In this document: piece after piece, positions 57,205 through 64,000 of the stretch | How the letters are laid out: each line of letters begins with the position of its first letter | How positions within the stretch are numbered: position 1 is the stretch's first letter | Assembly: GCF_008180415.1 (NCBI RefSeq) | Contig: NZ_VTEI01000001.1 | Location: 228,829 to 292,828 of the forward strand | Direction: 5' to 3' | Source of the DNA: Rossellomorea vietnamensis | GTDB lineage: Bacteria; Bacillota; Bacilli; Bacillales; Bacillaceae_B | Length of the DNA stretch: 64,000 bases | Notes under the pieces: model-generated | What the model saw: the letters and a program-made list of their open reading frames with translations, nothing else | What the model was told of the DNA's origin: nothing | Databases searched by the model: none | Translations under genes and position numbers: made by a program

Positions 57205-57412
57205 TATTAATAGAGGAAAAGAATTCCCTTATTTTAATAATTGCATAGAAAATAGCTTAAATAGAGGAAGAAATGTCCCTTATCTCACTCAAAACACTAA
57301 AAATAGGTTCTTTTTCTTTCAATAAGGGAAAAAACTTCCCCTATTTACGGACAAAATCAGTTCCAACCTGCAATTAACTGTATAATCTTCCCTTATTTTT
57401 CCGCAGGTTAGT
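57205..57412. repeat. Tandem array G: three to four units of the array C family, opposite orientation
   Basis: ATARRGG starts at 57210, 57261 and 57322 (steps of 51 and 61 bp), with a half-unit TTCCCTTATTTTT near 57390. Arms are ATAGAGGAA / TTCCCTTAT as in array C at 16.2 kb. The linker motif CACTAAAAA also matches array C when that is read on the other strand. The spacer continues to 57562 with no gene. Confidence 0.8.
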
Positions 57413-57562
57413 CAATTAGGAACAAGACTTTAATTTCACTTTTTCTACAGACTGTTTTCTAAGAAATTATTGCTTTAGAAAGGAATTGCGGTTGTTATAA
57501 GAGTAACTATCTTTTAATGGCTGTTTTTTGTAAAGTTTATCCTCCTCCTATTTGGTAGAAGG

Positions 57563-57680
57563 ATTGGAGCGGAAGGCGTCCGACCTCCTGCGGGACTAGC
57601 GGGACAGGTGAGACCCCGCAGGCGCAGCCGAGGAGGCTCAACGCCCGCCCCGCGGAGTCGTACGCCTGGAGTGGAGATCC
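57563..57680 (+). repeat. Dispersed element family 1, unbroken copy
   Basis: About 118 bp, GC-rich in an AT-rich spacer. Outer arms GGCGTCCGAC / GTCGTACGCC enclose CTCCTGCGGG / CCCCGCAGG and GCCGAGGAGGC hairpins. It resembles the GC-rich intergenic repeats seen in many Bacillaceae genomes. A decayed echo, ATGATTTCCGTGGGACTAGC, follows at about 57732. The interrupted copy is at 47761-47991 and an end fragment at 8300. Confidence 0.85.
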
Positions 57681-57823
57681 ATTACTCTTAAATGTCATGT
57701 TACTTTTCTGAGAGGAATCATCGCTGCAGACATATGATTTCCGTGGGACTAGCTGTACCTTTTCACATTTTATATAGAAATTAACTAGTTCAGTTCCCCA
57801 CTAGTTGGAAGAGCTCAACAATA

Positions 57824-57858
57824 CAAAAAAGCCATCCTCCAAAGAGAATGGCTTTTAT
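57824..57858 (-). terminator. Terminator of infC-rpmI-rplT
   Basis: Minus strand AAAAGCCATTCTC / GAGGATGGCTTTTTT stem with a 4-nt loop, 9 nt past the rplT stop. Confidence 0.9.
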
Positions 57859-57866
57859 AAAGTAAA

Positions 57867-58226
57867 TTACTTGTTGTTTTGAGATTTTGCAGCTTCTGCT
57901 AATTGAGCAAATGCTTGTTCGTCGTTAACAGCAAGCTCAGCAAGCATTTTGCGGTTCACTTCGATACCTGCAAGTTTAAGACCATGCATCATGCGGCTGT
58001 AAGAAAGACCGTTCATGCGTGCAGCTGCATTGATACGAGTGATCCAAAGCTTACGGAAGTCGCGCTTTTTCTGGCGACGATCGCGGTAAGCATACATATA
58101 AGATTTCATAACCTGCTGGTTAGCTACTTTGTATAATGTATGTTTTGAACCGTAAAAACCTTTTGCTAATTTAAGAACTCTTTTGCGACGTCTGCGTGTT
58201 ACTGTACCGCCTTTTACACGTGGCAT
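57867..58226 (-). CDS. rplT: 50S ribosomal protein L20
   Basis: Early 23S rRNA-binding assembly protein, 119 aa, also the repressor of its own operon in B. subtilis through the leader RNA. N-terminal basic arm [19 protein letters not shown], then [20 protein letters not shown] and [20 protein letters not shown] start with AGGAGGG upstream. Last gene of infC-rpmI-rplT. Confidence 0.98.
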   Translation of the reverse strand: MPRVKGGTVTRRRRKRVLKLAKGFYGSKHTLYKVANQQVMKSYMYAYRDRRQKKRDFRKLWITRINAAARMNGLSYSRMMHGLKLAGIEVNRKMLAELAVNDEQAFAQLAEAAKSQNNK

Positions 58227-58258
58227 ATAATTTCCCTCCTAGTGTTAAATCTTCGATA

Positions 58259-58456
58259 TTATAAGTTGTCAAGCATGTGACGAATGCGTTTGAAATCACC
58301 TTTAGAAACTACAGCGCCTTTACGTAGCTTACGCTTTTGCTTCGTAGATTTGTTAGCGAATAAATGGCTTGTATAAGCATGAGAGCGTTTCAATTTTCCA
58401 GAACCTGTCTTCTTAAAACGCTTAGCTGAGCCGCGGTGAGTTTTCATTTTTGGCAT
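58259..58456 (-). CDS. rpmI: 50S ribosomal protein L35
   Basis: Small basic ribosomal protein of 65 aa. Characteristic sequence [20 protein letters not shown] and [19 protein letters not shown] start with GGAGGAA upstream. Between infC (21 nt) and rplT (32 nt). Confidence 0.98.
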   Translation of the reverse strand: MPKMKTHRGSAKRFKKTGSGKLKRSHAYTSHLFANKSTKQKRKLRKGAVVSKGDFKRIRHMLDNL

Positions 58457-58477
58457 GTGAAATTCCTCCTCGATCCA

Positions 58478-58993
58478 TTACTTTTCATTAATAGGTGCTA
58501 AAACTAAGAACATACTGCGTCCTTCCATCTTTGGCTTCGATTCTACTGTAGAAAGATCTTTACATGCTTCAGAGAAACGATCCAGTACGCGTTGGCCGAT
58601 TTCTTTATGAGTAATGGCACGGCCTTTAAAGCGGATAGAAGCTTTTACTTTATCTCCTTTTTCAAGGAACTTGCGAGCATTGCGAAGCTTCGTGTTAAAA
58701 TCATGTTCTTCGATACCGGGGCTCAGACGAACCTCTTTCAAATTAATGATTTTCTGGTTTTTGCGAGCTTCTTTCTCTTTTTTCTGCTGCTCGAACTTAT
58801 ACTTACCATGGTCCATGATACGGCCCACTGGCGGTTTTGCATTCGGAGCAACCAATACAAGATCAAGATTCACACGTCCAGCGATTTCTAATGCTTCATT
58901 TTTGGATTTAATTCCAAGCTGCTCTCCATTTTGGTCAATCAAACGGATTTCACGAGCGCGTATGCCTTCGTTAACGAACATGTCTTTGCTAAT
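58478..58993 (-). CDS. infC: Translation initiation factor IF-3, ATT start codon
   Basis: Prevents subunit joining and proofreads the start codon; 171 aa. N-domain [20 protein letters not shown], linker of Lys/Glu, C-domain [20 protein letters not shown] start it at ATT (58993-58991), giving the N-terminus (M)SKDMFVNEG, because GGAGG lies 9 nt upstream of this ATT, while the in-frame ATG at 58981 would be 21 nt away. A rare start codon in infC is widely conserved and lets IF-3 limit its own translation. First gene of the operon, behind the L20-type leader. Confidence 0.95.
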   Translation of the reverse strand: MSKDMFVNEGIRAREIRLIDQNGEQLGIKSKNEALEIAGRVNLDLVLVAPNAKPPVGRIMDHGKYKFEQQKKEKEARKNQKIINLKEVRLSPGIEEHDFNTKLRNARKFLEKGDKVKASIRFKGRAITHKEIGQRVLDRFSEACKDLSTVESKPKMEGRSMFLVLAPINEK

Positions 58994-59089
58994 AGTCAGC
59001 CACCTCCAAGGTTAATTAAGAATACTGTGTTTGGGTCAAGATCAGCATTGAGCAAATAGCTGCAGGGCAAGAATGTATGTTGGTTTTAA

Positions 59090-59225
59090 GCCATAAAAAA
59101 ATGCCGGTGGCAAAAGCACACCCGCATTATAAGACGTAAACGTCATAAAGTACATTTCGTAAAACCTGCCAACTGCCTAGTGCGTCAATCAGGTGAGAAG
59201 CGGGTAGCTCCTTCTTTACCGCAAA
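59090..59225 (-). promoter_or_regulatory. L20-type ribosomal leader of infC-rpmI-rplT
   Basis: Minus strand leader with GGAGCTACCCGCTTCTCACC, the AGGCAGTTGGCAGG region and a terminator hairpin GCGGGTGTGC-TTTT-GCCACCGGCA followed by seven T near 59093-59125. It matches in position and layout the L20 autoregulatory leader of B. subtilis. Between it and the lipoprotein start (59226-59412) I see no gene. Confidence 0.8.
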
Positions 59226-59412
59226 CTGTATTCAATTACCTTAGTTACTATATCATAATCAGTCTTACACTGTCAAATGATCGCTTTCTTTTGCAACAAG
59301 ATTTATCTTATCAAAAGTCTGCCCAGAACGCAATAGCTTTTCTGCAAAAATGTTTGAAAAGTCATTTTTGGGGCTAAAGAATAGTAGCAGAAACTTCAAA
59401 GGAGTGTTTTTT

Positions 59413-59889
59413 ATGAAAAAATTATTCACCGTCGGTACGGCACTTTCAATAACACTCATGCTCGGCGCCTGCCAGGATTCAGAAGAAGGGCAAAATGAGA
59501 GCCAGGAGGAAGTACAAAATCCGGAAGAGGGCCAAGATGCTGATACAGTGATTGCGTACGATTATTTTGATATGAAAGTAGATTATCAAGACCTTGAAAA
59601 TGCTTATGCAGTTGAATATGAAAAAGAAGGAGAAGGCCAGGACGTCGATATTACTGATAATATTAACAATAAAGAATACGACACTACAGATGACAGCGTA
59701 GCGTTTGGAGACATCCAGCCTGCTTTCAGCGAGTTGGAATTTGATGAAGATACTCCTGATGAAGAAGTAGCTCAACAGCTTGTTGATGCATTTGGACTGA
59801 GAGAAGATTATGAAAGAATTGAACTCGAGGTCGACTTTACAGAGGGCGGAGAAAAGAACTTTACCTACGAGAACCCGTCTAATTCATAA
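59413..59889 (+). CDS. YusW-like lipoprotein
   Basis: Secreted acidic lipoprotein, 158 aa. Signal MKKLFTVGTALSITLMLGAC with the lipobox LGAC (acylated Cys at 20), then a Glu/Gln/Asn-rich linker. A small domain follows, with DYFDMKVDYQDLENAYAVEY and QLVDAFGLREDYERIELEVD, which resembles the YusW family of Bacillus; function unknown. Start ATG at 59413 with AAAGGAG eight nt upstream; a longer frame from 59350 lacks a site. Plus strand, between infC and thrS, where B. subtilis has lytST and ysbAB instead. Confidence 0.82.
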   Translation: MKKLFTVGTALSITLMLGACQDSEEGQNESQEEVQNPEEGQDADTVIAYDYFDMKVDYQDLENAYAVEYEKEGEGQDVDITDNINNKEYDTTDDSVAFGDIQPAFSELEFDEDTPDEEVAQQLVDAFGLREDYERIELEVDFTEGGEKNFTYENPSNS

Positions 59890-59935
59890 TAATGGACTAT
59901 CATGCAGGTCATTTAACCTTACTCATAGCCCATTA

Positions 59936-59975
59936 GCAAAAAGGCCGTCTCCTTCGAAGGGAGACGGCCTTTTTA
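59936..59975. terminator. Bidirectional terminator between the YusW-like gene and thrS
   Basis: AAAAAGGCCGTCTCC / GGAGACGGCCTTTTT around a 7-nt loop, with A-run and T-run on the two sides. Confidence 0.93.
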
Positions 59976-59981
59976 ATGGTG

Positions 59982-61913
59982 TTATCTACTCACTTCATCC
60001 GTTACTTTCGAGATGAAATCAGAAAGTGAGATGGTTTCTGAGTTTTGCTCGCCATACTTACGAACGTTGACGGCTTCTTCTTTAATTTCATTGTCACCGA
60101 CCACAAGCATATATGGAGTCTTGCTCATTTGCGCTTCACGGATCTTGTAGCCGATTTTTTCATCACGGCTGTCAAGTTCTACACGCAGCCCTTTAGCCTG
60201 CAGGTCTTCCTGAACTTTTTTTGCATAATCGAAATGTACATCTGGAGAAACAGGGATGACCTGAACCTGTACTGGTGCCAGCCAAGTTGGGAACGCTCCC
60301 TTGTACTCTTCAATCAAGAACGCGACAAATCGTTCCATTGTTGACACGACTCCGCGGTGGATAACAACCGGACGATGGTGCTTGCCATCTTCTCCGATAT
60401 ACGTTAAGTCAAAGCGCTCAGGAAGCAAGAAGTCCAGCTGAACAGTTGAAAGTGTTTCCTCTTTGCCCAAAGCTGTCTTCACCTGGACATCCAATTTAGG
60501 GCCGTAGAATGCTGCTTCGCCCTCTGCTTCGAAATAGTCAATTTCCATTTCATCCATTGCTTCTTTCAGCATTGCTTGCGCTCTCTCCCACATTTGATCA
60601 TCATCAAAATACTTTTCTGTATCCTGAGGATCACGGTACGAGAGTCTGAAGGAGTAATCATTGAGGTCGAAATCTTTATATACCTCAAGGACCAGACGGA
60701 CAACGCGCTTGAACTCTTCTTTGATTTGATCTGGACGCACAAATAAATGGGCATCATTCAGAGTCATTCCTCTTACACGCTGCAATCCAGAAAGAGCTCC
60801 GGACATTTCATAACGGTGCATTGTTCCGAGTTCCGCGATACGAATCGGAAGCTCACGGTAGCTGTGGATGCTGTTTTTGTAAATCATCATATGATGCGGA
60901 CAGTTCATCGGACGAAGAACCAATTGTTCATTATCCATATCCATGACAGGGAACATATTTTCCTGATAATGATCCCAGTGGCCGCTTGTTTTATACAGAT
61001 CAACGCTGCCCATCACTGGAGTATACACATGGTCATAGCCCAGTTTTTCTTCTTTATCGACGATGTAGCGCTCGATGATGCGTCGGATTGTCGCACCTTT
61101 TGGCAGCCACATTGGAAGGCCTTGTCCGACTTTCTGTGAGTTCATGAACAAATTAAGTTCTTTACCGATTTTACGGTGGTCACGTTCCTTTGCTTCTTCT
61201 AGCAGGCGCAAGTGCTCTTTTAAATCTTCTTTATTGAAGAAAGCAGTACCGTAAATACGCTGCAGCATTTTGTTATCGCTGTTTCCGCGCCAGTAAGCCC
61301 CTGCCACGCTCAGCAGTTTGAATTCTTTAATTTTCCCTGTTGATGGAACATGGATTCCTCGGCATAGGTCAAAAAAGTCACCTTGCTCATAGATGGAAAC
61401 CTGCTCTCCTTCAGGGATGGCCTCCAGAAGTTCAAGCTTATACTCATCCCCGATGTCTTCGTACATTTTTTGCGCTTCATCACGGCTGACATCTTTTCTG
61501 ACAACCTCAATATTTGATTCAGAAATCTTTTTCATCTCTTTTTCAATTTTAGGAAGGTCCTCAGATGTAATGCCGTGCTCTGAATCGATATCATAGTAGA
61601 AGCCGCCTTCTATAACAGGACCAATTGCTAGTTTAGCATCAGGATATAACCTTTTCACTGCCTGTGCCATCAAGTGCGCTGAACTGTGGCGCAGCACTTC
61701 AAGAGCATCGTCATGATCAGGGGTAACGATCTCAATCGGTCCATCCTCTGTAATCGGTGTTCTTAAATCGATCAAGTTTCCATTGATTTTTCCTGCCAGT
61801 GCTTTTTTCTTTAAGCCTGAGCTGATGGATGATGCGATTTCTTCAGTTGTCGTTCCTCGAGGAAACTCTTTCACTGCTCCATCAGGAAATGTAATTTTTA
61901 ATGACTCTGACAT
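59982..61913 (-). CDS. thrS: Threonine-tRNA ligase
   Basis: Charges tRNA-Thr; 643 aa. Order: TGS domain (about 1-60; [16 protein letters not shown]), SAD editing domain with [10 protein letters not shown] and HCxxH-like ligands, class II core with the zinc-site [10 protein letters not shown] and [14 protein letters not shown] motif 3 DRxxER-type region and the C-terminal anticodon domain ([15 protein letters not shown]) follow. A longer frame reaches 61937; the ATG at 61913 with AGGAGG upstream is standard. Monocistronic, behind a T-box leader. Confidence 0.97.
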   Translation of the reverse strand: MSESLKITFPDGAVKEFPRGTTTEEIASSISSGLKKKALAGKINGNLIDLRTPITEDGPIEIVTPDHDDALEVLRHSSAHLMAQAVKRLYPDAKLAIGPVIEGGFYYDIDSEHGITSEDLPKIEKEMKKISESNIEVVRKDVSRDEAQKMYEDIGDEYKLELLEAIPEGEQVSIYEQGDFFDLCRGIHVPSTGKIKEFKLLSVAGAYWRGNSDNKMLQRIYGTAFFNKEDLKEHLRLLEEAKERDHRKIGKELNLFMNSQKVGQGLPMWLPKGATIRRIIERYIVDKEEKLGYDHVYTPVMGSVDLYKTSGHWDHYQENMFPVMDMDNEQLVLRPMNCPHHMMIYKNSIHSYRELPIRIAELGTMHRYEMSGALSGLQRVRGMTLNDAHLFVRPDQIKEEFKRVVRLVLEVYKDFDLNDYSFRLSYRDPQDTEKYFDDDQMWERAQAMLKEAMDEMEIDYFEAEGEAAFYGPKLDVQVKTALGKEETLSTVQLDFLLPERFDLTYIGEDGKHHRPVVIHRGVVSTMERFVAFLIEEYKGAFPTWLAPVQVQVIPVSPDVHFDYAKKVQEDLQAKGLRVELDSRDEKIGYKIREAQMSKTPYMLVVGDNEIKEEAVNVRKYGEQNSETISLSDFISKVTDEVSR

Positions 61914-61975
61914 AATGTTGTTCCTCCTTATTTGCATTGTTTGGTGCTCTGGGAGTTTTAAAAAAATTTTAGAAA

Positions 61976-62300
61976 CACAAAAAACCCCATCCCTTCAAAA
62001 ATGAAGGGACGAGGTTTGTTAGTTTCATCTCGTGGTTCCACCCAACTTCTCATTTGTATTTTCAAAAAAAGGAAATACAAATGACTCCGGATCATATAAC
62101 GGCTGCTGCCGTCAACCAATACTGACGAACGATAAGCGGCGAATTTCTGCGTCGATTTCGCTCGTTCGGATCCTCACGTATTAAGATACGCTCCGGTCCT
62201 CTCTCCCTCATCTCCTTGAACTTCTTGCTTCTCGTTCGTCAGGGACGGGGATTGCGGCGAATTTCTGTATTGTTTTCGCTCAATCGTGTTCATGGTTGAA
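61976..62300 (-). promoter_or_regulatory. T-box riboswitch of thrS
   Basis: Minus strand T-box core GGGTGGAACCACGAG (62029-62044), terminator AACCTCGTCCCTTC / GAAGGGATGGGGTT with six T (61977-62017). An upstream stem I has an ACC (Thr) in GAGGACCGGAGC as the likely specifier. The 5' limit is approximate. Confidence 0.92.
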
Positions 62301-62473
62301 GTTCAGAGGCGGTCAGTGCTTCAATCGTGTTGGGAAGTTCCAGCCTAAGCTTCCCTCTCTGTAAACCGTGTTGAATACTGTTGTCCTCATCAAAACCTTG
62401 ATATATGAAGTTAATATGTAGGTTATTATAGTCGGTTAGATGAGGAAAATCAAGCGTATGGCAGCAATTTGGG

Positions 62474-63334
62474 CTATTCATTTGCAGCATCGGGAATCTC
62501 GGGTTGGACACTGCCTGAAAATGCGGATAGCGGCAGAATCCTTACACGCTCCTCGAATATGTTTTGAATGGTTCGAATGAGCTTGATTTCGGAATCGGTG
62601 CAATACACATTAATCTGTTTGGGTGCCATGGACAGCAATGGGGCAATGGTATAGGAATCCACATATACAGGATGATTGGTCAAGAGGCGCTTGTCCACGA
62701 GACTGAACAATTCATTTCGTTTCAACTCTTTTAGAGCAGCATTGAAAAACAGCAGATCATAATTAGAAAAATAAAGATGAATGCACTCCTCCTGGTTGTT
62801 TTTTCCTGCCAGGTAGTCTCTCAGCATTTGGACGAACATCTGATAGTCCTGTTCGAGCTTATATTCATCGATCGCCCTTTCTACATACAAAACCGTTCTT
62901 TCATAAAGAGCTTTCAATCGGAACTTTACTAAAGAATCAAAGTGGACAGGTTCCTCTGCTTCCAATAAAGGCTCCAGATTACTTTTTAGAAAACCTGTTT
63001 CATCCCACTCCTCGATCAGGCTGGTTAATTCGTCCCTTTCGCCTGAGAGCATTTCATCAATGACCATTAGAATTTGTTCCTGCTCATGCGGATCTTTGTA
63101 TAGGTAGTATTCCGACAACATAAAGGCTGACCAATCAAGCCTTTTTGTTTTCATAATAAAATGGAACAGACCATCCAGAATGGCTTGATGATCCTTCTGC
63201 TTATCCACTGACACAATATAATGCACTTGATTCTGAAAAAGAGTTTCGTGAATCAGCGAGCTGCACGACTCTTTTTCAAAGAACTTTTGGAGATTCTTAG
63301 CGTCTCCGTTTTGTTTGAAGATAATCTCAAACAA
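62474..63334 (-). CDS. ytxC: YtxC family protein
   Basis: Conserved Bacillaceae protein, 286 aa as placed, of unknown function; B. subtilis ytxC lies next to thrS too. Mostly helical and acidic with no signal or membrane segment. An in-frame ATG at 63421 would make 315 aa; I prefer the TTG at 63334, which is preceded by GGGGGGAG and gives a length close to B. subtilis YtxC (281 aa) and an N-terminus MFEIIFKQNGDAKNLQ. Sporulation-linked expression has been suggested for the family; nothing here shows it. Confidence 0.8.
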   Translation of the reverse strand: MFEIIFKQNGDAKNLQKFFEKESCSSLIHETLFQNQVHYIVSVDKQKDHQAILDGLFHFIMKTKRLDWSAFMLSEYYLYKDPHEQEQILMVIDEMLSGERDELTSLIEEWDETGFLKSNLEPLLEAEEPVHFDSLVKFRLKALYERTVLYVERAIDEYKLEQDYQMFVQMLRDYLAGKNNQEECIHLYFSNYDLLFFNAALKELKRNELFSLVDKRLLTNHPVYVDSYTIAPLLSMAPKQINVYCTDSEIKLIRTIQNIFEERVRILPLSAFSGSVQPEIPDAANE

Positions 63335-63665
63335 TCCGCTCCCCCCTTTAAAGCCAAATCCCTGCTTTATATATATGGGGAGCTGGGACAAATTAGAAGT
63401 GCTCTTATTTACTTTCACCAAGCTTTTTCCAACTTAACTTTTAAATTTAATCTCTTTCATAAAAGTTTCGGTAGTTTCCTCATGATATCAGGTATTTTTT
63501 TACTAGTGGAAATCAACCTCAGAAAGTAATAACGATTTGCCAGGTTATTTATCTATTGTTAAGGACTTTATCTTCTGCGGTAATTATGAGATTGTTTTAG
63601 TTGTAAACGTTCAAGTTCTTCAGAACCGAGTGTGCGTTCAATTTTAAGGCATTGGGGGATTCAGA

Positions 63666-63800
63666 TTGGAAATTATCGGAATAGCCATTATACTTATCGT
63701 GTTTTTCTCATCTAATATCATAGAAAAAAGGTTGAAATCAATTGAAAATCAAAACCATCGCTTAATAAAGATTTTAGAAGACATAAGAGATAAAAAATAA
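63666..63800 (+). CDS. 44-residue membrane-anchored small protein, unrecognised
   Basis: Small gene with TTG start at 63666 (no ATG available), TAA at 63800, and TGGGGGATTCAG upstream as a fair ribosome-binding site. The product begins (M)EIIGIAIILIVFF, a single transmembrane helix, then SSNIIEKRLKSIENQN and a basic, helical tail HRLIKILEDIRDKK. Length, codon pattern and the hydrophobic-then-charged layout look like a genuine small membrane protein. A hairpin terminator stands 87 nt after it. Function and family are unknown. The 5' spacer 63335-63665 otherwise holds nothing I can name. Confidence 0.6.
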   Translation: MEIIGIAIILIVFFSSNIIEKRLKSIENQNHRLIKILEDIRDKK

Positions 63801-63886
63801 AGCGGACGTAATGTATTCGCTGAATTTCCCACTTTGTTATTTACCTCTTTATTGCAGGTTTAGTTTCATAACTTGTCATTAATAAT

Positions 63887-63921
63887 CAAAACGCAGAGGC
63901 TGTTAAAACCTCTGCGTTTTC
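63887..63921. terminator. Terminator near the right edge
   Basis: AAAACGCAGAGG / CCTCTGCGTTTTC around a 9-nt loop; usable on either strand. It may serve the 44-codon gene or a minus-strand gene starting outside the window. I cannot define any gene in 63922-64000. Confidence 0.8.
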
Positions 63922-64000
63922 GGTGTGATTTAGTTAACCATAATATAAAAATCAGCTTAATATTATTCTGATCCTGCTACTGCCTTCGGTTGATTCCATC

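Noticed and set aside
63601..63615. CcpA cre site near the 44-codon gene
   Set aside because: TGTAAACGTTCAAG misses two conserved positions at the right end of the cre consensus.
63952..64000. 3' end of a minus-strand gene at the right edge
   Set aside because: A short open stretch ending in TGA exists, but 16 codons with no recognisable family are not enough.

Overview
This window is a core chromosomal segment of a Firmicute of the family Bacillaceae. The evidence is the near-complete match in gene order to the Bacillus subtilis lonA-clpX-tig / gerE / sdh / etf / mutSB / pheST / infC-thrS region, the sporulation genes (gerE, gerM, sspI), Gram-positive style lysine and T-box riboswitches, strong GGAGG ribosome-binding sites and frequent GTG/TTG starts. 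The genus cannot be fixed from the sequence alone. Almost every gene lies on the minus strand; exceptions are yslB, rnhC, sspI, ysdB, a YusW-like lipoprotein gene and a 44-codon gene.

Layout. 1-2.2 kb: polar amino-acid ABC transporter (SBP, permease, ATPase cut by the window edge). 3.2-12.7 kb: protein quality control, ysxC-lonA, lonB, clpX, tig and a TPR gene. 13.4 kb: tRNA-Arg(TCT). 13.6-19.2 kb: ysnB, ysnA, gerM, racE, ysmB, gerE, ysmA. 20-23.2 kb: sdhCAB. 23.7-28.6 kb: yslB, lysC behind a lysine riboswitch, uvrC, trxA. 29-32.5 kb: cydDC behind a perfect Rex-type operator. 33-38.2 kb: fatty-acid oxidation, fadR-fadB-etfB-etfA plus lcfA. 38.3-46.3 kb: yshE with a 27-codon membrane peptide, mutSB, polX, cvpA-type gene, zapA and divergent rnhC. 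46.4-52.8 kb: a BASS-type permease, T-box pheST, ysgA. 52.9-57 kb: sspI, M42 peptidase, dimeric dUTPase, sigma-W ysdB, TVP38 protein, ysdA. 57.9-63.4 kb: infC-rpmI-rplT with an L20-type leader, a lipoprotein, T-box thrS, ytxC.

The most unusual content is between the genes. Seven long spacers each hold a tandem array whose unit is 52 bp (53 bp in one, 51/52/61 bp in two). In most arrays the unit carries a clear inverted repeat; in one (B) only a weak one is visible. The unit sequence differs from spacer to spacer (only two spacers share a family) while the period stays constant. 52 bp is five turns of B-DNA, so the dyads would lie on one face of the helix. A second intergenic layer is made of two families of GC-rich, cloverleaf-like dispersed elements. 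One of these is inserted inside the other at 47.8-47.9 kb. These arrays and elements, together with two predicted FadR operators, the Rex site on an orphan cydDC pair and two tiny membrane-protein genes, are the observations most worth follow-up.
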